NCBI RefSeq assembly: GCF_030269925.1
Contig: NC_085128.1
Coordinates: forward strand, 11,410,501 to 11,474,500
Direction of reading: 5' to 3'
Source: Bombyx mori
Taxonomy: Eukaryota; Arthropoda; Insecta; Lepidoptera; Bombycidae
Length of the DNA stretch: 64,000 nt
The stretch's first letter is position 1; each line of letters opens with the position of its first letter. The notes under the pieces are model-generated. The model ran no database searches. It saw only the letters and a list, made by a program, of their open reading frames with translations, and was not told where the DNA came from. Made by a program: the position numbers and the translations under genes. This document shows, one piece after another, positions 42,921-56,049 of the stretch.

Positions 42921-43601
42921 ACTTCCCTAAATTATCCTCAACAACTATTATTGTAAAAAGTTTCAGTCCAATAAAATCAATGACACACTAACGAACGAAT
43001 CTGTCGGGTCTGATAAATTTGACTCTGTAAATATTGTTAAAAAACTGTCATCACCATTATTTGATGATTCTCGACTAATAAATACCTATACATACCTATA
43101 TTTCTAAAATATTCTCAATTTTAGTAGTCCCAAAATAATTTTGTGTACTTACATACATATGTATTATACATACATTTCATTACTAAACGTACTAGTAACT
43201 AATGCACATTGTAGAACAAGGTAAAGCATTATTAGTTTAACAATAGATAAGTTGTCGCTCGAGCTAACACTACTTGCCAGTCTAATTATGTATAGCTAGA
43301 TATAATGTTATAGCTGTATTGTTCATAGTAGAAACTCATTGATTGAGGTCTCGGAAGTCAGTCATGCTCACTGTCACATAGCGTTTAGTTGAAGCCTACA
43401 GACTCAACAAAGCAAATTCCACCACTAGCTTTGAAATAATAATATGTAATGTCACAGTCTTAATGGTATCGTACGTAATAACGCCTGTTTTATTCTTCAA
43501 ACCGGAATCCAAATCTGATTCGCGGTAGAAGTAGGCAGTATAGCAGTAATACCCTACCCACATGGGTCACCACTTAAATACGTATGGTTTAGCTAAAACA
43601 A
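42921..43601. other. No gene; decayed SINE at about 43420-43570
   Basis: Weak antisense SINE phrases (caaattccaccactagcttt, cttcaaaccggaatcc, ccctacccacatgggtcacc). Confidence 0.4.
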
Positions 43602-43843
43602 TTTTTTTTATTGTTTAGATGGGTAGACGAGCTTATAGCCCACCTGGTGTTAAGTGGTTACCGGAGCCCATAGACATCTACAAGGTAAATGCGCCACCCA
43701 CCTTGAGATATAAGTTCTAAGATCTCAGTATAGTTACAACGGCTGCCCTACCCTTCAAAGCGAAATGCATTACTGCTTCACGTTAGAAATAGGCAGGGTG
43801 GTGGTACCTACCCGTGCGGACTCACAAGAGTTCCTACCACCAG
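43602..43843 (-). repeat. tRNA-headed SINE tail
   Basis: Antisense, tttattgtttagatgggtag to gttcctaccaccaggaaa. Confidence 0.87.
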
Positions 43844-45548
43844 GAAAATCGAAGAAATTATTTTAATCCAAACAATTTTGTTTACATAAAAAAAAAATAC
43901 ATTGTAACAAGCTAGTTTATAAATTTCAGTTTATCTATTGTAACTGAAATTGTGCTTGAAGATTCAACATTTTCATAACAAAGACTAAAAAAGCAACCTT
44001 TTTCCAGAGCAAAGGAAAGGTAAATAGCCGTACGAAATGGACTGAGACATGACTGAACAGAAGTCTTCAACAATCATCCTGAAGGGTCGTACATATCTGA
44101 ATATAAAAATATACGAATTTTGATTTGCATCAAATTTAAGATCTCCGATAAAACTCGTACTAGAATATTTATTCTTTAATGATACCGTCTGGGTCAGAAC
44201 CGATACTGAAATGAATTGTGTTCACTGTTTCTGCATGCAAATGCCATTCGTTAGATTTATGTTTCGATGTGAAACGACTCATTTCTATTTGCTCGGCTTT
44301 TATTCGAACATTACCGTAAAATCCATTTTTGTTGTTTTTTTTTTGTCGTTTATCACAATATGCAAACAAATCTAAGCCGTCTCGCCGAGTTATAGAGTTT
44401 AATCTACGCTGTCGATTCGCATCTCCGCATCGGAATATTGTCTTTGGGGACATATATTTCAATAACTCCGCTGTGGCATTGCGTATAAATCGTTCTTTTA
44501 GACATTGAACAATAATTTACGTTGATAATTTGCATATGGACCAACATACCTGCTTTATTAACCCGTACTTGATATATTTTGTTACGCGAATGCAGCGTCC
44601 CGGCAATGCGTATTTTAAGTGGGCCTATGTGCGTCTGGGGCCGCCTGTAAAACCCAGCCTTGTCTCGGTCGGCATGGGCACGTTTTATTTAACGATGACC
44701 TCACTTTGACCGATGGTGAATAATTGATGGTGGTACAAGAGGGAAAACGGCACTCTTAACCCATTTAAAAATTAAGTTTATTTTTTCGTCCTAACTCTAC
44801 CTGTGGCGTAAACTCCATTAGACCGATACATGTAGAGAGCCCCCGGCTATATTCTGTATAAATAATGTACCAGGACAAAGGCTGTAGATATGGGCCTTCA
44901 AAAACGACAGCTCTGATGTATGCGGACAACGTAATGGATACATTTTCAGGATATATTATAGATGCAAAACATTTTTCTATGCGGATACAATGCGTTGTTT
45001 ATTTTTATGCGTTTTAAAGATAACTAGATGATGGTTTTTTTTTATAACGCCATCTTGTTGTGTCTTTAAAGCGGTTAGTATTGTTATTCGCCAATAGATG
45101 TCGGGAAGAGTTGATTATTGAAAACACGAATAAAACAACATTTTCTGAAAATAAATTGTAGCTAGATCGATTTATTGCCCCCGAAATCCCTTGTATACTA
45201 AATTTTATGAAAATCGTTGGAGCCGTTTCCGAGATACAAGTTATATACATATATATTAATATACAAGAATTGCTCGTTTAAAGGTAAAAGATTTTCAACT
45301 TATGCGTGTAAGTTATTATAATTTTTCTTGAGTAGCTAGAATAGCCCCTTAAGCCACCAGCGATTACGTAGGAACAAAATATTCAAGCTACCTGTGATAC
45401 TGAAGTATCACATTGTTTTCTTCTGGAAACTTTTGGAAACAGATGCATGATGGGGCTCACAGCGCAACTGATTATAGCTAGTTACCGAAGGCCACAAAAC
45501 ATGAATGCTGCCATTCATCATTAGACATGATTTTGTGGCCTTGTTTTG
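43844..45548. other. No confident gene
   Basis: The minus-strand frame at 44169-44462 has no recognisable motif. At 45175-45240 the phrase atgaaaatcgttggagccgt, then ttccgaga, resembles one edge of the actagctgacc element. At 45445-45540 a decayed antisense SINE is possible. Confidence 0.35.
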
Positions 45549-45798
45549 ATTGGTGGTAGGACCTCTTGTGAGTCCGCAGGGGTAAGTACCACCACCCTGC
45601 CTATTTCTGCCGTGAAGCAGTAATGTGTTTCGGATTGAAGGGCGGGGCAGCCGTTGTAACTACTATACTGAGACCTTATAACTTATATCTCAAGGTGGGT
45701 GGCGCATTTACGTTGTAGATGTCTATGGGCTCCAGTAACCACTTAACATGAGGTGGGCTGTGAGCTCGTCCACCCATCTAAGCAATAAATAAAAAAAA
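45549..45798 (+). repeat. tRNA-headed SINE tail
   Basis: attggtggtaggacctcttg to catctaagcaataaataaaa. Confidence 0.87.
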
Positions 45799-46779
45799 GT
45801 ATAGCGAAGGATTTACCGGCGTGCAAAAAATTACGTGAATTAAACTTGCTTATAATGTAATTGAATATGCAATTTCGAAAACGGCACATGTCTCATATTT
45901 TGTCAATAACGTTTTTGTTCATATACATATAGTTTTGAGGCTTACCTACACCCATTTTATAATAATTCCAGTAATTTTCAATTGCTAATTAATACTAAAA
46001 TATATCTCAAAAGTTAATATTTTAAATTTTACACTTCTTTAGAAAATAATCAGTTTTTTTTTCATTTCCTGAACATTTTACATTTTCAGAGATGTGCCCT
46101 TTTCGAAATTGCATATTCAATTGTTTTCAACTATATTAATCGTTCACAGTTAGAAGTCGTTCCTGAAGAGTACGTTTGATTCATATTTTCTTTAAAATCT
46201 AAAGGTATCTGTTTCAATGGTAAGTATTCATACTGTGATATCTCTAATACCTTTTAAAAAGTTGAGTAATAAATATTGACTTATCTCGGAGCGGTTGTTG
46301 TTGCCTCTTCATCTGACATTAATTTGCTTAACAACATTGTAAAAAGTCTAGAGAATTTCACATTTTAATTCGAAAACCATAAAATAAATTAACGAAACCA
46401 AGCAATAAACGCTAAAAATGATAAACAAAAAGGAAAACTAAGACACATTATCTAAAAGAAAAATTGTCAGTAAACGAATCAGAAGGAGACACGTAGAATG
46501 TTATCAAGTGTGCTATTAAGTATAACGACGTTCGATTGCCATTATTCAGGTATGAATGGTTTAGAATACCTACAAGTTAACAGTTTAATGAACCGCGAAC
46601 ATTGAGGTAATTAAACTAATTAATCGAAGTCTACCAAGTAGCTGACAAAGGACCTGATCGCAGCTATGTCGTGGAACGCGATAGATAATGCATTATTACG
46701 GTGTTTACTTCATTATGGTATCTATTTCCGAAGATGACTGTAAAACGTCTATTATCTATTTATTAATACGTGAAGCAAA
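45799..46779. other. AT-rich DNA, nothing recognised
   Basis: No open frame with coding character. Confidence 0.4.
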
Positions 46780-47190
46780 AACTTTGTACCCCTTTTTACG
46801 AAAATTGCGCGGACGGAGGAGTATGAAATTTCCCACACAGCGAATATAGAGAAGGAGCGCAGAATGCTAATATTTTTTCGAATTATGCGTTAATGATACA
46901 TAAAATCAATAAAAATAAACTTTACACACACCACCATGTATTTGACACACACACATACTCTTTGTTTAATGTCAATTGTCAAACTTTTGTTATTGTTTAA
47001 AGTCTTTGTCAAATTGAGAGTAGATTAATATTGTTTGTCTTTAATATTATTTATCTACAGTGTAGTTTTGGCGAAATCTGTGATAATGTTATAGATGTAT
47101 AATAGTGTTTGACAATAGAACCATAATAATGTTTGAACTTATAATTTCAATTAATTTTATAGTCGAAATACGACTACTGCGGGACCACTA
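46780..47190. mobile_element. Possible dispersed lepidopteran DNA-transposon remnant
   Basis: Phrases such as aaaattgcgcggacggagg and gaatatagagaaggagcgca, and the terminal hairpin TAGTCGaaataCGACTA (about 47160-47176) followed by gcgggaccactag, look familiar from lepidopteran genomes. This is from memory only, and only one copy is in the window. Confidence 0.3.
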
Positions 47191-48721
47191 GTATCAATAA
47201 TAATGTTACTGAGCATAAAATTGGATATCCGCTTATCTAATGATTTAAAAAAAATTGTAAAGTTTTTCCTACACAAAACCATCATTATATTATACCTTAT
47301 ACAACTATTTCATTTCTATGTACTGCCGATTAAATCAATTCAATATCTAAATAATATGTACAATAGTTTTGTGGAAATACATTTATTTGTTATTCATCTC
47401 AGGCAACGTGTAGTCGTGTGTCATATAAAAACGTCAAAAGCTGACTATGTTGTACGTATGAGCACTAAAATGATGACGAGAACGGCATGTAACTAAACAT
47501 ATTTTTTTTACTGGAAAGGAGCAAATAATTAAAATTTTACTACCATTACTGTTGTACATGCGATATAAATCAAATACCACACAAAGTATAACACATTTTA
47601 TTTACACTCCATTTTATTGTTAAGCCAAATCTTAACTCTGAAATATTTGTATACTACATTATTAGCATTTAACAAAAAAAACAATATCGTTAGAATAAAA
47701 ACATTCTTCTTAGTCCAAAGGAATTTAAATTTCGGGATGTAACAGAACAAACAAAAAGAAATAATAATTATTTTATCAAGACAACCAAAACAAAAATGTC
47801 TAAACATTTTTATAAAGATAAAAATAACATTTGCTAATTCGAGATTTGTTTACTAATAAAAATTTTGTTTTCAGGAAGCGTTAGACTCGATTTGATCCAT
47901 GGTTTTATTGAATATTGTTAATTACCCATTTCCACGCTAATATACTGAGTTAGTTTCTGTTTCATCTCGAAAAATGTGAGTTTCTCTTCGAATTCGGAAG
48001 AGCATTCGTTTTTGATAGCAGTGAACAAATTGTTCATTACAATCTAGCTGCGTTATCGCAGAGTTAACGCAATGACAAATTGCCGTTATAAGGTAGTATT
48101 TTGCAAAATTTTATACAGTCCAAAATATACTTGATGGTAAGTAGTTATCATCGCTTATGGAAATCAGAATTGCTAGGGGCACAGCCTAGCCGCTGCCTAT
48201 TCTTTGACTGTCTAGTATAAAAATAATAGTTAAATGAATTAATTTTTATCTTGTTTAATCATTAAATCGGAATAAGCTAAATGCAATTCTCCGCTTTCTA
48301 AAAATAAATAACGTCAAGATACTATCAACCGTGAGAAATCAGAAACGCAATAAATATTATTCGTATTTAATAAAAAAATATATACCCCAACGGAAATGCT
48401 CAGCTGGCTACAAATTGTCATCAGAGTCCATAAAAATGTACAAACATTGTTCACACGCAACTATACAACGTATAAAATTGCTCTTAACTCTTTTTACCAT
48501 CATTCCGGATTCAAATCTAAAAAATATAAAATGTATTACGCTGAGTTTGAATATTTGGGTATGACGTCACGGCGCAGCTGACATACGGACCCTTGTCACG
48601 TCACGGTCGCGTTTTATCACTAAAAGCATTGCTAATCCATCCTGTAAAATCTCATTGTTCTTGCTATAAATAGAAAATCACTTACAGTTTACATTTTGTC
48701 TAAATACTGTATGGTAATTGC
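47191..48721. other. AT-rich DNA, nothing recognised
   Basis: Open frames at 47203-47496 and 47598-47807 are dominated by AT-rich codons and have no motif. A short GC-richer patch lies at 48556-48612 (tgacgtcacggcgcagctga). Confidence 0.4.
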
Positions 48722-48736
48722 AGGCTTCGACATTGC

Positions 48737-49032
48737 CCATGGCGCGCACATGGCGGTACCTGGGTCCCCGCCCAGCCGGAGTGGAGGAGCTCGTTGGGGT
48801 TTAGTCGGTAGTCGTTAAGCTGGGCGGGTTTGGCGAGAGCCGAGCTTAGCCCAGCGCGCCTTTCTAAAGGCGTAGTCTCCTATGACTAATTGGGGGAGGG
48901 CGTGGACTGCGATTCGCGACCTCTCCCTCTTTTTCCACTGGAGGCGCGGAGTCCGACATAACCCGGTCCGACCTCCGTCGGCAGGGTATCCGTAAAGACT
49001 GGGATTCCCCATCGACACAAAAAACAAAAAAA
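48737..49032 (+). mobile_element. GC-rich retroelement 3' tail with target duplication
   Basis: A 296-bp GC-rich insert ending in an A-rich run and flanked by a perfect 15-bp repeat (aggcttcgacattgc) at 48722-48736 and 49033-49047. It resembles a non-LTR 3' untranslated region, possibly R1-clade. Open frames across it are incidental. Confidence 0.75.
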
Positions 49033-49271
49033 AGGCTTCGACATTGCAGTAACAGCTTAATAAACAACAAAATTGGATCAGTTTAAATATTTTTTAACTA
49101 CTGGTGCATTCATGAAAATTGCGCGCATATTATAAATACGCCTGTACGAGTAGGTACCATCCCACTTATTCTGGAAGCATCCATGCGTTTAACGGCGCAC
49201 TTGACTCTTGTAAATGTACGCAAGTATCACGTATTACATAAATTATATATATTGTATTATATATTAAATTT

Positions 49272-49490
49272 ACTTGTGGTAGGACCTCTTGAGTCCGCAC
49301 GGGTAAGTATCACCACCCGTAGGTAGGTTTGAAGAGTAGGCCAGCCGTTGTAACTGTACTGATACCTTAGAACTCATATCTCAAGGTGGGTGGTGACATG
49401 TACGTTGTAGATGTCTATGGGCTTCGGTAACCACTTAACACCAGATGGGCTGTGAGCTTGTCCACCAAGTTATGCAATAAAATAAAAAAA
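49272..49490 (+). repeat. tRNA-headed SINE tail, deleted
   Basis: acttgtggtaggacctcttg to accaagttatgcaataaaat. It lacks the block with gaagcagtaatgcg. Confidence 0.8.
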
Positions 49491-49880
49491 TAACTACAAA
49501 TTAATGTATTGTAGACATTGAAAATGCATAACCTGGGATTCATTAGTGCAGTAGCTGTTTGTATGACCGTAATCCCTTCTACAGCGACTGCATATTTAAT
49601 AATGGTCCATCAAGCGTGGACAATAATTTTCTGTGACTAACAGAAATTAAACATAAATATAGTATTTTCTTTGGTTTTCACGAGTCGTAGACAACATAAT
49701 GTAACTAATTTTAAGGTTTAATCTCGCGTTCTATATGAAATGTAACGAAGACAAGGTCTAAAAATACTTTTTATAGACAAATAGACGGTAGTTATCACAA
49801 TATTGATATATCGACGAATAGAACTTTAATTGCCGGTGACCACGACAACTGCTTAGTATCCGAAACGTCAAAAAAAATAT

Positions 49881-50148
49881 CTCTTCTTAGTCGAATACTT
49901 CATTGCTGAAGGTCGTGTCCCTGAAAGCCCTTCGTGGCTTTTTGTACCATCAGCTTCCATTTGCTTCGGTTTTCGGCTTCTCTCAGGGCGTTCGCAACAG
50001 AGAGTCCAGTGAGCACAGTTATCTGATCCGACCAACGGTTTGGTGGCCGGCCGGCGGGTCTTTTCCCTTCTACCTTGCCCACCACAATCAATCTTTCAAG
50101 GTTGTCTGATGGCCACCGAGCAATGTGACCAAAGTAACCAAGAACCTT
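49881..50148 (-). mobile_element. RTE-type LINE 3' end, 268 bp
   Basis: The minus strand is open: VLGYFGHIARWPSDNLERLI, VVGKVEGKRPAGRPPNRWSD, LSVANALREAENRSKWKLMV, and ends FQGHDLQQ, stop. It starts at aaggttcttgg, exactly as 56832-57105 does, and ends in a purine-rich tail. Confidence 0.85.
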
Positions 50149-50706
50149 AATAATATAATGACAATAAAAACTCGAGCCCAAACTGTGAAATTAACTTTAA
50201 TTATAGCAGATATACCATAACTATTATTACAAACTAAAATTAAAGTTTTGTAACACGCTAGTTTAGCCTATCAAACTCTTGGAACAAAGCCGACTAAGTC
50301 TTGTATTATGCAAACAAGCATCATGTAAGGCGTGGATTTATGAGCCAAGTTCGTTGGGCGAATCGCGAGAACACTTTGGAAGGGGCTAACTAGCACTCTA
50401 TATATTCATGTTCTGTCTCAGAGTTTTCTCTAGCGACATAGGTTTCGGTGCTATTTATTATGTTAATTGAGCGGTCCGCTGTATAAACACAAAATGAACC
50501 AATGATAAACTTATATTCATTTTACTAAACAGTAAAATAAAAACATACGCGTCAAACTGCTTGCTTTAGAGTTTCAGTGATGACAATTTTTTGTTTATTT
50601 AAATTAACCTCGCTATACTTTAAAATTTAAACTATGTAGGTCATGGAAATGATAATTCTAATTAGACCCTCAATAAAATCAAAGCGCGCTCAAATATATA
50701 TATATA
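50149..50706. other. AT-rich DNA, nothing recognised
   Basis: No gene or repeat identified apart from a (TA)n run just before 50708. Confidence 0.4.
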
Positions 50707-50900
50707 TTTTTGTTCCTACCTAAGCTGATAGTCATGAGAGGCTATTTCAGCGTAATCGTTTCGCAGAATCTACCACCAGATCGGAAACGCGACCCTGTGA
50801 GAAGATCCGGCGAGAAACTCAGTGGGCTGTGTCTATGGGTTAATTCGCTCGTCGAGCTTTTCGACGCAAACGACGGGTTCGACGAGGACGGTGACCGGCT
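50707..50900 (-). repeat. SINE-2 copy with internal deletion
   Basis: cctacctaagctgatagtca, then a jump from tttcagcgtaatcg to tttcgcagaatctacc that removes about 55 bp of the family sequence. It then has gagaagatccggcgagaaac and the caaacgacgggttcgacgag block. Confidence 0.85.
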
Positions 50901-51602
50901 CAAATATGATATTATTATACAGTTCTATATTTTATGTTAAATCTATGAACTCTGAAAAATTCTAATCGCGATTCAGTTGCAACAGAGCGAGTAAGCAGAA
51001 TTTGATGACGATGCATTTATATATATATAGGTATGTAGTATTCACTCGTAAGTTACTACTTACCTAAACGGTATCAATTTTAGTATGTAATATTAATTGC
51101 CTTAGTTAATAAAATTGAATAAAAACAAGAAAATGTGATCTTATTTATATTTTTTATTTCGAAATTTATTAGTAAGTATGTGTATATATTTTTATTTGAA
51201 CTGAAACCTCTTTAGGCGTGCTGAGAATAAAATTAAACTTGCGACAGATTCTTTACGGCTAGAGAGAAAAGATACAATTTAGGACGAGCGAGAGTGAGAA
51301 AATAGATAGAGCGTCTCGCGAACCACTCGACCTTGGAGTGAGCGAGAAAGTGAGCTAGATCGTTTCACATATAAACATTACATTTACGAGCGTCAGCTAC
51401 TAGATAACTTGTTATTATAGTTTGTCATTGTTCCTGTAAATGGCAGTATCATATTAACCGTCTTATATTTTATTCTTAATGAAGGATTTAAAAAAGCCTC
51501 GTTTTAAGAAGGACATGTCATAGCGCTCGAGAAACACCGTGGAGGGAAGCTCATTCCAAAGTCAGATGCTATGTAGCAAAAAAGTTCTCTGGAAACTTTT
51601 TA
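50901..51602. other. AT-rich DNA, nothing recognised
   Basis: A purine-rich stretch near 51255-51365 (gagcgagagtgagaaaatag) is the only notable composition. Confidence 0.4.
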
Positions 51603-51843
51603 TTTTTTTTATTGCTTAGATGTGTGGACGAGCTCACAGCCCACCTGTAAGCGGTTATTGGAGCCCATAGACATCTACAACATAAATGCCGCCACCCACC
51701 TTGAGATAGGATTCTAAGGTGTCAGTATACTTACAACGGCTGCCCCACCCTTCAAACCGAAACGCATTACTGCTTCATGGCAGAAATAGGCGGGGTGGTG
51801 GTACCTATCCGTGCAGACTCACAAGAGGTCCTACCACCAGTAA
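51603..51843 (-). repeat. tRNA-headed SINE tail
   Basis: Antisense, tttattgcttagatgtgtgg to ggtcctaccaccagtaaaa. Confidence 0.88.
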
Positions 51844-52838
51844 AACGCACTATGGATGAACGCAGTGGCTTCAGGTAGTATAGACGAACTCTAAAGAGAA
51901 CGCCTCGAAAAACGAGATGATGGTATCATCTTAAACAGTTCCTCAGAGCATATAAATGTCCCATAAAGACAAAAAACTCTATACATATATCTAGCTTTAT
52001 AGTCATTATTTTACTTCCATGTATATAGCGATACAAAATTTTCTTCGCGTGATTATTCTTAAAAAAATGTACACAAAGAACCACTCAAAATCACATTATT
52101 GTTTTTTAGTTGTTATTGTAATGTACATATCAATTTGAGTTTGTCAGTGCTGAAAAATAATTTATATTTATAACTAAACTTATGATGAACTAAAACAACA
52201 GTACAGGTTTAATTTAATGAAAACATTTTAGTTTTGATGCTTGTTTTATAAAGGAATCTATAAATTGTGATAATATACAACATTATTTTCACATATTATC
52301 ATAGTAAATAAACGATATGACACAGACAAGGCCTGCTGTATAATAAATACGACATTCACCACAGCGGATCTACAAGTCAGACATAAGCAACTCTTTTTTA
52401 TCCTCAAAAAAAAGCAATAATTTTCATTTATTCTGAATTATGAATTTAACGTAACTAAAATTGCGAAGCACCTCTGCTAATACATTAAAACTAATTTCTC
52501 TCTACCACTGAACGGGTATAACGTACTCTATTGTCATAGCATTTATCACACACAAAGGATGTCTGAAGGACAAAGCCATATTTAATTCAATTAAATCACG
52601 TAAACTTTTTAAACACGTAATAACTGACTCGAGAATAATTAATTTGTGCAAAGCTAAACTTGTACTTGATTTATGACTGAGCAAGATATGAGTCTCTTTT
52701 GTTTCATTCGTTTTCAATTTACACAGCATTTAATTAATTTACTAATTACATTTTACACTGAGTACACGCATTATGTTTTAAATCTAAAAGGAGTATATCA
52801 TTAGATCGCGTCATTTGTGCAGTCGTTAATCTAAGCCT
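51844..52838. other. AT-rich DNA, nothing recognised
   Basis: The minus-strand frame at 52502-52729 has no motif or splice context that I trust. Confidence 0.4.
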
Positions 52839-53110
52839 TTTTTGGGTGGGATTCAGAGTCTCCTGCGAGGTACCCGCGCTAAAGGGTTGCGGGTGTGGGA
52901 CTATCTTATGGGGCTACCTGATGGTAGGTAATGGTATAATAAGCCACCCACGAGAAGATTTCCTGAGTCCTGCTCGGGAGAAAGTCCTCGAGAAATATAA
53001 GTTCCGATGGCGGTCAACTAGAGCGGATACGTCAGGTCGCCTATACGCTAGACCAGAACTAGCTTGCTGGGTCGGAACGAGAACTCGTTGTGGTAAGATG
53101 CTTATGAACC
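52839..53110. other. GC-elevated block of unknown origin next to a SINE
   Basis: Rich in G+C and open over 111 plus-strand codons into the SINE. No motif recognised; possibly a fragment of another element. It is joined directly to a SINE that lacks its own A-tail. Confidence 0.35.
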
Positions 53111-53504
53111 CTGGTGTTAAGCGGCTACCGGAGCCCATAGACATCTACAAAGTAAATTCCGCCACCTACCTTGAGATATAAGTTCTAAGGTCTCAGTATA
53201 GTTACAAAGGCTGCCCCGTCCTTCAAACCGAAACTCATTACCGCTTCACGACAGAAATAGGCAGGGTGGTGGTATCTACCCGTGTGGACTCACAAGAGGT
53301 CCCACCACTAGTAATTATGCAAATTATAATTTTGCGGGTTTGATTTTACAACACGATGTTATTCCTTCACTGTGGAAGTCAATCGTGAACATTTGTCAAG
53401 TACGTATTTCATTAGAAAAATTGGTGCCTGCCTGCGGGATTCGAATACCGGTACATTGCTACACACGAATGCACCGGACGTCTTATCCTTTAGGCCATGA
53501 CGAC
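53111..53504 (-). repeat. tRNA-headed SINE, with head and body
   Basis: On the minus strand it starts gtcgtcatggcctaaaggat with a tRNA-like A box, has the B box tattcgaatcccgcagg, then the body (cgtggaagtca counterpart) and the tail up to ttaacaccaggg. This shows that the common tail belongs to a tRNA-derived SINE. Only the final poly(A) part is lost. Confidence 0.85.
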
Positions 53505-54637
53505 GGAATGGTTGTTACTGAACCTCAATCAATATAATATGTAAAATTTATTTAGAGAGCTGGATGTTCCATAGCTCTCACGTATGTGAGTTATCGATTC
53601 AAAGAATTTGAGCCATGGATATTCATGTGGATATACATTTTTAACTCAAGAAAATCTTTTCTGAAATTCGTCGATTGTGCAAGGTATGTGAAAAATACAT
53701 TTATGAAAAACAATATTTTGATTGTCAACACATATACAGCTTAAAAACGAGTTTACTTATTCCATTTTATAATTGCGAACAATAATTCAGATACTTCAGA
53801 ATTTCAAAAACAAAAACTTTGATGACTATTATTCTGTTAATTATACTTATTCAAATAAATTTATTCACTCCTAAAAGCTCTCAACCGTTAATATTAATTA
53901 TCGAAAATGTAATACGTGCGTGAAATGGAATTATAGCTTATTTTTTTATGCTTTATGATTTTACATGAGGAAAAGAAGGAATGACTTAAGGATGCACCTT
54001 CCATTTGTTTGGCAGGATAAATAGGCTGCGATAACCCAGCGTCGCTCTAGGAAATGGTATAATACATTTCAGAGATATCCACAAGATACGGATCGTCTGT
54101 GTCTGCAGAATAATACTGAGCAGTACATTTTCGTATGCCTTGAAGAATCTCGGAGTGCAAAGAGAAGTGAAATGCCTTTGTTTTGTTAGTTGTCCATTTT
54201 AAATTTTCAAGCTAGTTTGTTACTAAAGCCATAATATGAACAATGTACATTTTTATATAACTTGGACGAACGATATCAGCTGCCTTATTAGTTAGTTAAT
54301 TTACAAAACAAAATACTGAATACGCTATAAGACTATAAGATTCAATTTACTCAAAGTAAAAGCTTATTAAATTAAATACAGTTTTAATCTTAAACGACAA
54401 TGCACATTAATCACATTATAACTAAAATTATTAATCTTAATTAAGAATAAAATTTATAGCTTCATTGAACTCTTGCTTAAAGCGACTTCATTTTTTCATT
54501 GTAAGCACGATTAATATTCAGCGCAATTACGATGTACTTGCTGCCGTGTCATGAGATTGTTACACAGGTTGTAACAGAGCCTTCTTATAAATCGGAACTG
54601 TATTAGCAGACGAATTAAACATTAACGGTAACATATT
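53505..54637. other. AT-rich DNA, nothing recognised
   Basis: No gene or known repeat seen. Confidence 0.4.
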
Positions 54638-54750
54638 CGGTAGGCAGCGGCTTGGCTCTGCCCCTTGCATTGCTGAAGTCCATGGGCGACGGTAACCACT
54701 CACCATCAGGTGAGCCGTATGCTCATCTGCCTACAAGGGCAGTAAAAAAA
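54638..54750 (+). repeat. Short retroposon tail (ggtaggcagcgg family)
   Basis: cggtaggcagcggcttggct to caagggcagtaaaaaaa. Confidence 0.87.
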
Positions 54751-55904
54751 CGGAAAAGAAAATTATGTAAAAATCTATGGGCCAGCGCTGTAAAGCCTAC
54801 AAAGTTGGAGCCACTAACGCGCTCGTAAACTTGTATTGATTGGATTATTTAATTGTATAAATATGTATAAAGGAATCTTTATCGAATACAGTATCTTCTT
54901 TTTGATAAATATAATTGTTATTTGGCCTCTGGATCCAGTTATTCTTGTCTTATAACCATGTTTTGTGTCTATGATCAGGTGATAAATATTATGTGCAATT
55001 TAATATATTTTCAAGTTAATGATTTATTTTAATTTATTTATGAAAATATGTTATATAATGACTGATTCATCTGTGCGAGGCCGGTCGTCAATAAACTTTT
55101 ATTTTCATTATTTCTATTTCTATTAGCTTTATGATAAATTGTGTCACTTTTAAAGGTTAGAATTCTTAAAGATCATTCTGCTTCATATTTTTATTTCGTA
55201 TTTATGTATTAAGGGTGTACAGCGCAATTATCATTCAAATATTTCAAAATGATATGCTTTAAAAAGTTTTCAAATGTTTTTAAAAACATTCAATTTATTC
55301 TCATAATAATATAAACATCTAACATTTAGAAAGTAAAACACTGAGCCGTGTATAGTTTTAAAGAAAAATACTTTCAATGCCATAATAAATACAATTGTTT
55401 TGCCGCGTTGTCGTAGAACATGTCAACTGAAACTTTCGTAATAATAAAAGTGGATACTCCCAAAGTTTTTCTGTTTCGTCAGTCTCGCAACATTTCAGAT
55501 GACATTCAATTAGCTTTTTATCCGGAAAGTTTGGATTTTATTTATTTATTTGAAAGCTTCCTGCGCGTTATTTAATACATAGCCACATCAAATTATATTT
55601 TTATTGTTGTTTGACTTTACTAACTAAGTATACCAATACAAAACTATTTATTTGCCATTTCAAGTCATGTGTTCTGGTTTGCAGAGTCGGACAGTTGTTA
55701 TACATTATAATTAAGTCTTCGACCTCATGTCTCAAGGCGACTTACGCTTTTTACTTTACGTTTCGATAACACGAAGTAGGCCGTCAGTATATTCATCCAT
55801 CAATGCAATAAAAAAGTTAACTGTTCAAACAGAAGAACAAATTTTAATGATAAAGAAATTGTTGTTAATGCGGAAAGTTAGCAGATCAACGTCGCGTCAT
55901 ACAT
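54751..55904. other. AT-rich DNA, nothing recognised
   Basis: No coding signature. Confidence 0.4.
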
Positions 55905-55985
55905 GAATGGCTGTGATTGGCCAGCGATGACGTGATATCGCACGAACCAATAACAAATCGGGGAACGCAATAGTGACACCAATTG
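55905..55985. promoter_or_regulatory. Possible CCAAT/CRE-like cluster
   Basis: Within about 80 bp: gattggcca (inverted CCAAT), gatgacgtgat (CRE-like) and gaaccaataac (CCAAT), in a local rise in G+C. No TATA box or start exon was identified, so this is only a composition-based suggestion. Confidence 0.2.
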
Positions 55986-56049
55986 TCAAAATTTTAAAAA
56001 ATATTACACGAAGAAAAAAGATGGACGCGCATGTCAATTTATCTATTAT

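Noticed and set aside
44169..44462. Minus-strand 97-codon frame as a gene
   Set aside because: No recognisable motif and no partner exons; chance frames of this length are expected in 64 kb.
47203..47807. AT-rich frames on both strands
   Set aside because: Dominated by Ile, Phe, Lys and Asn codons, as expected from composition alone.
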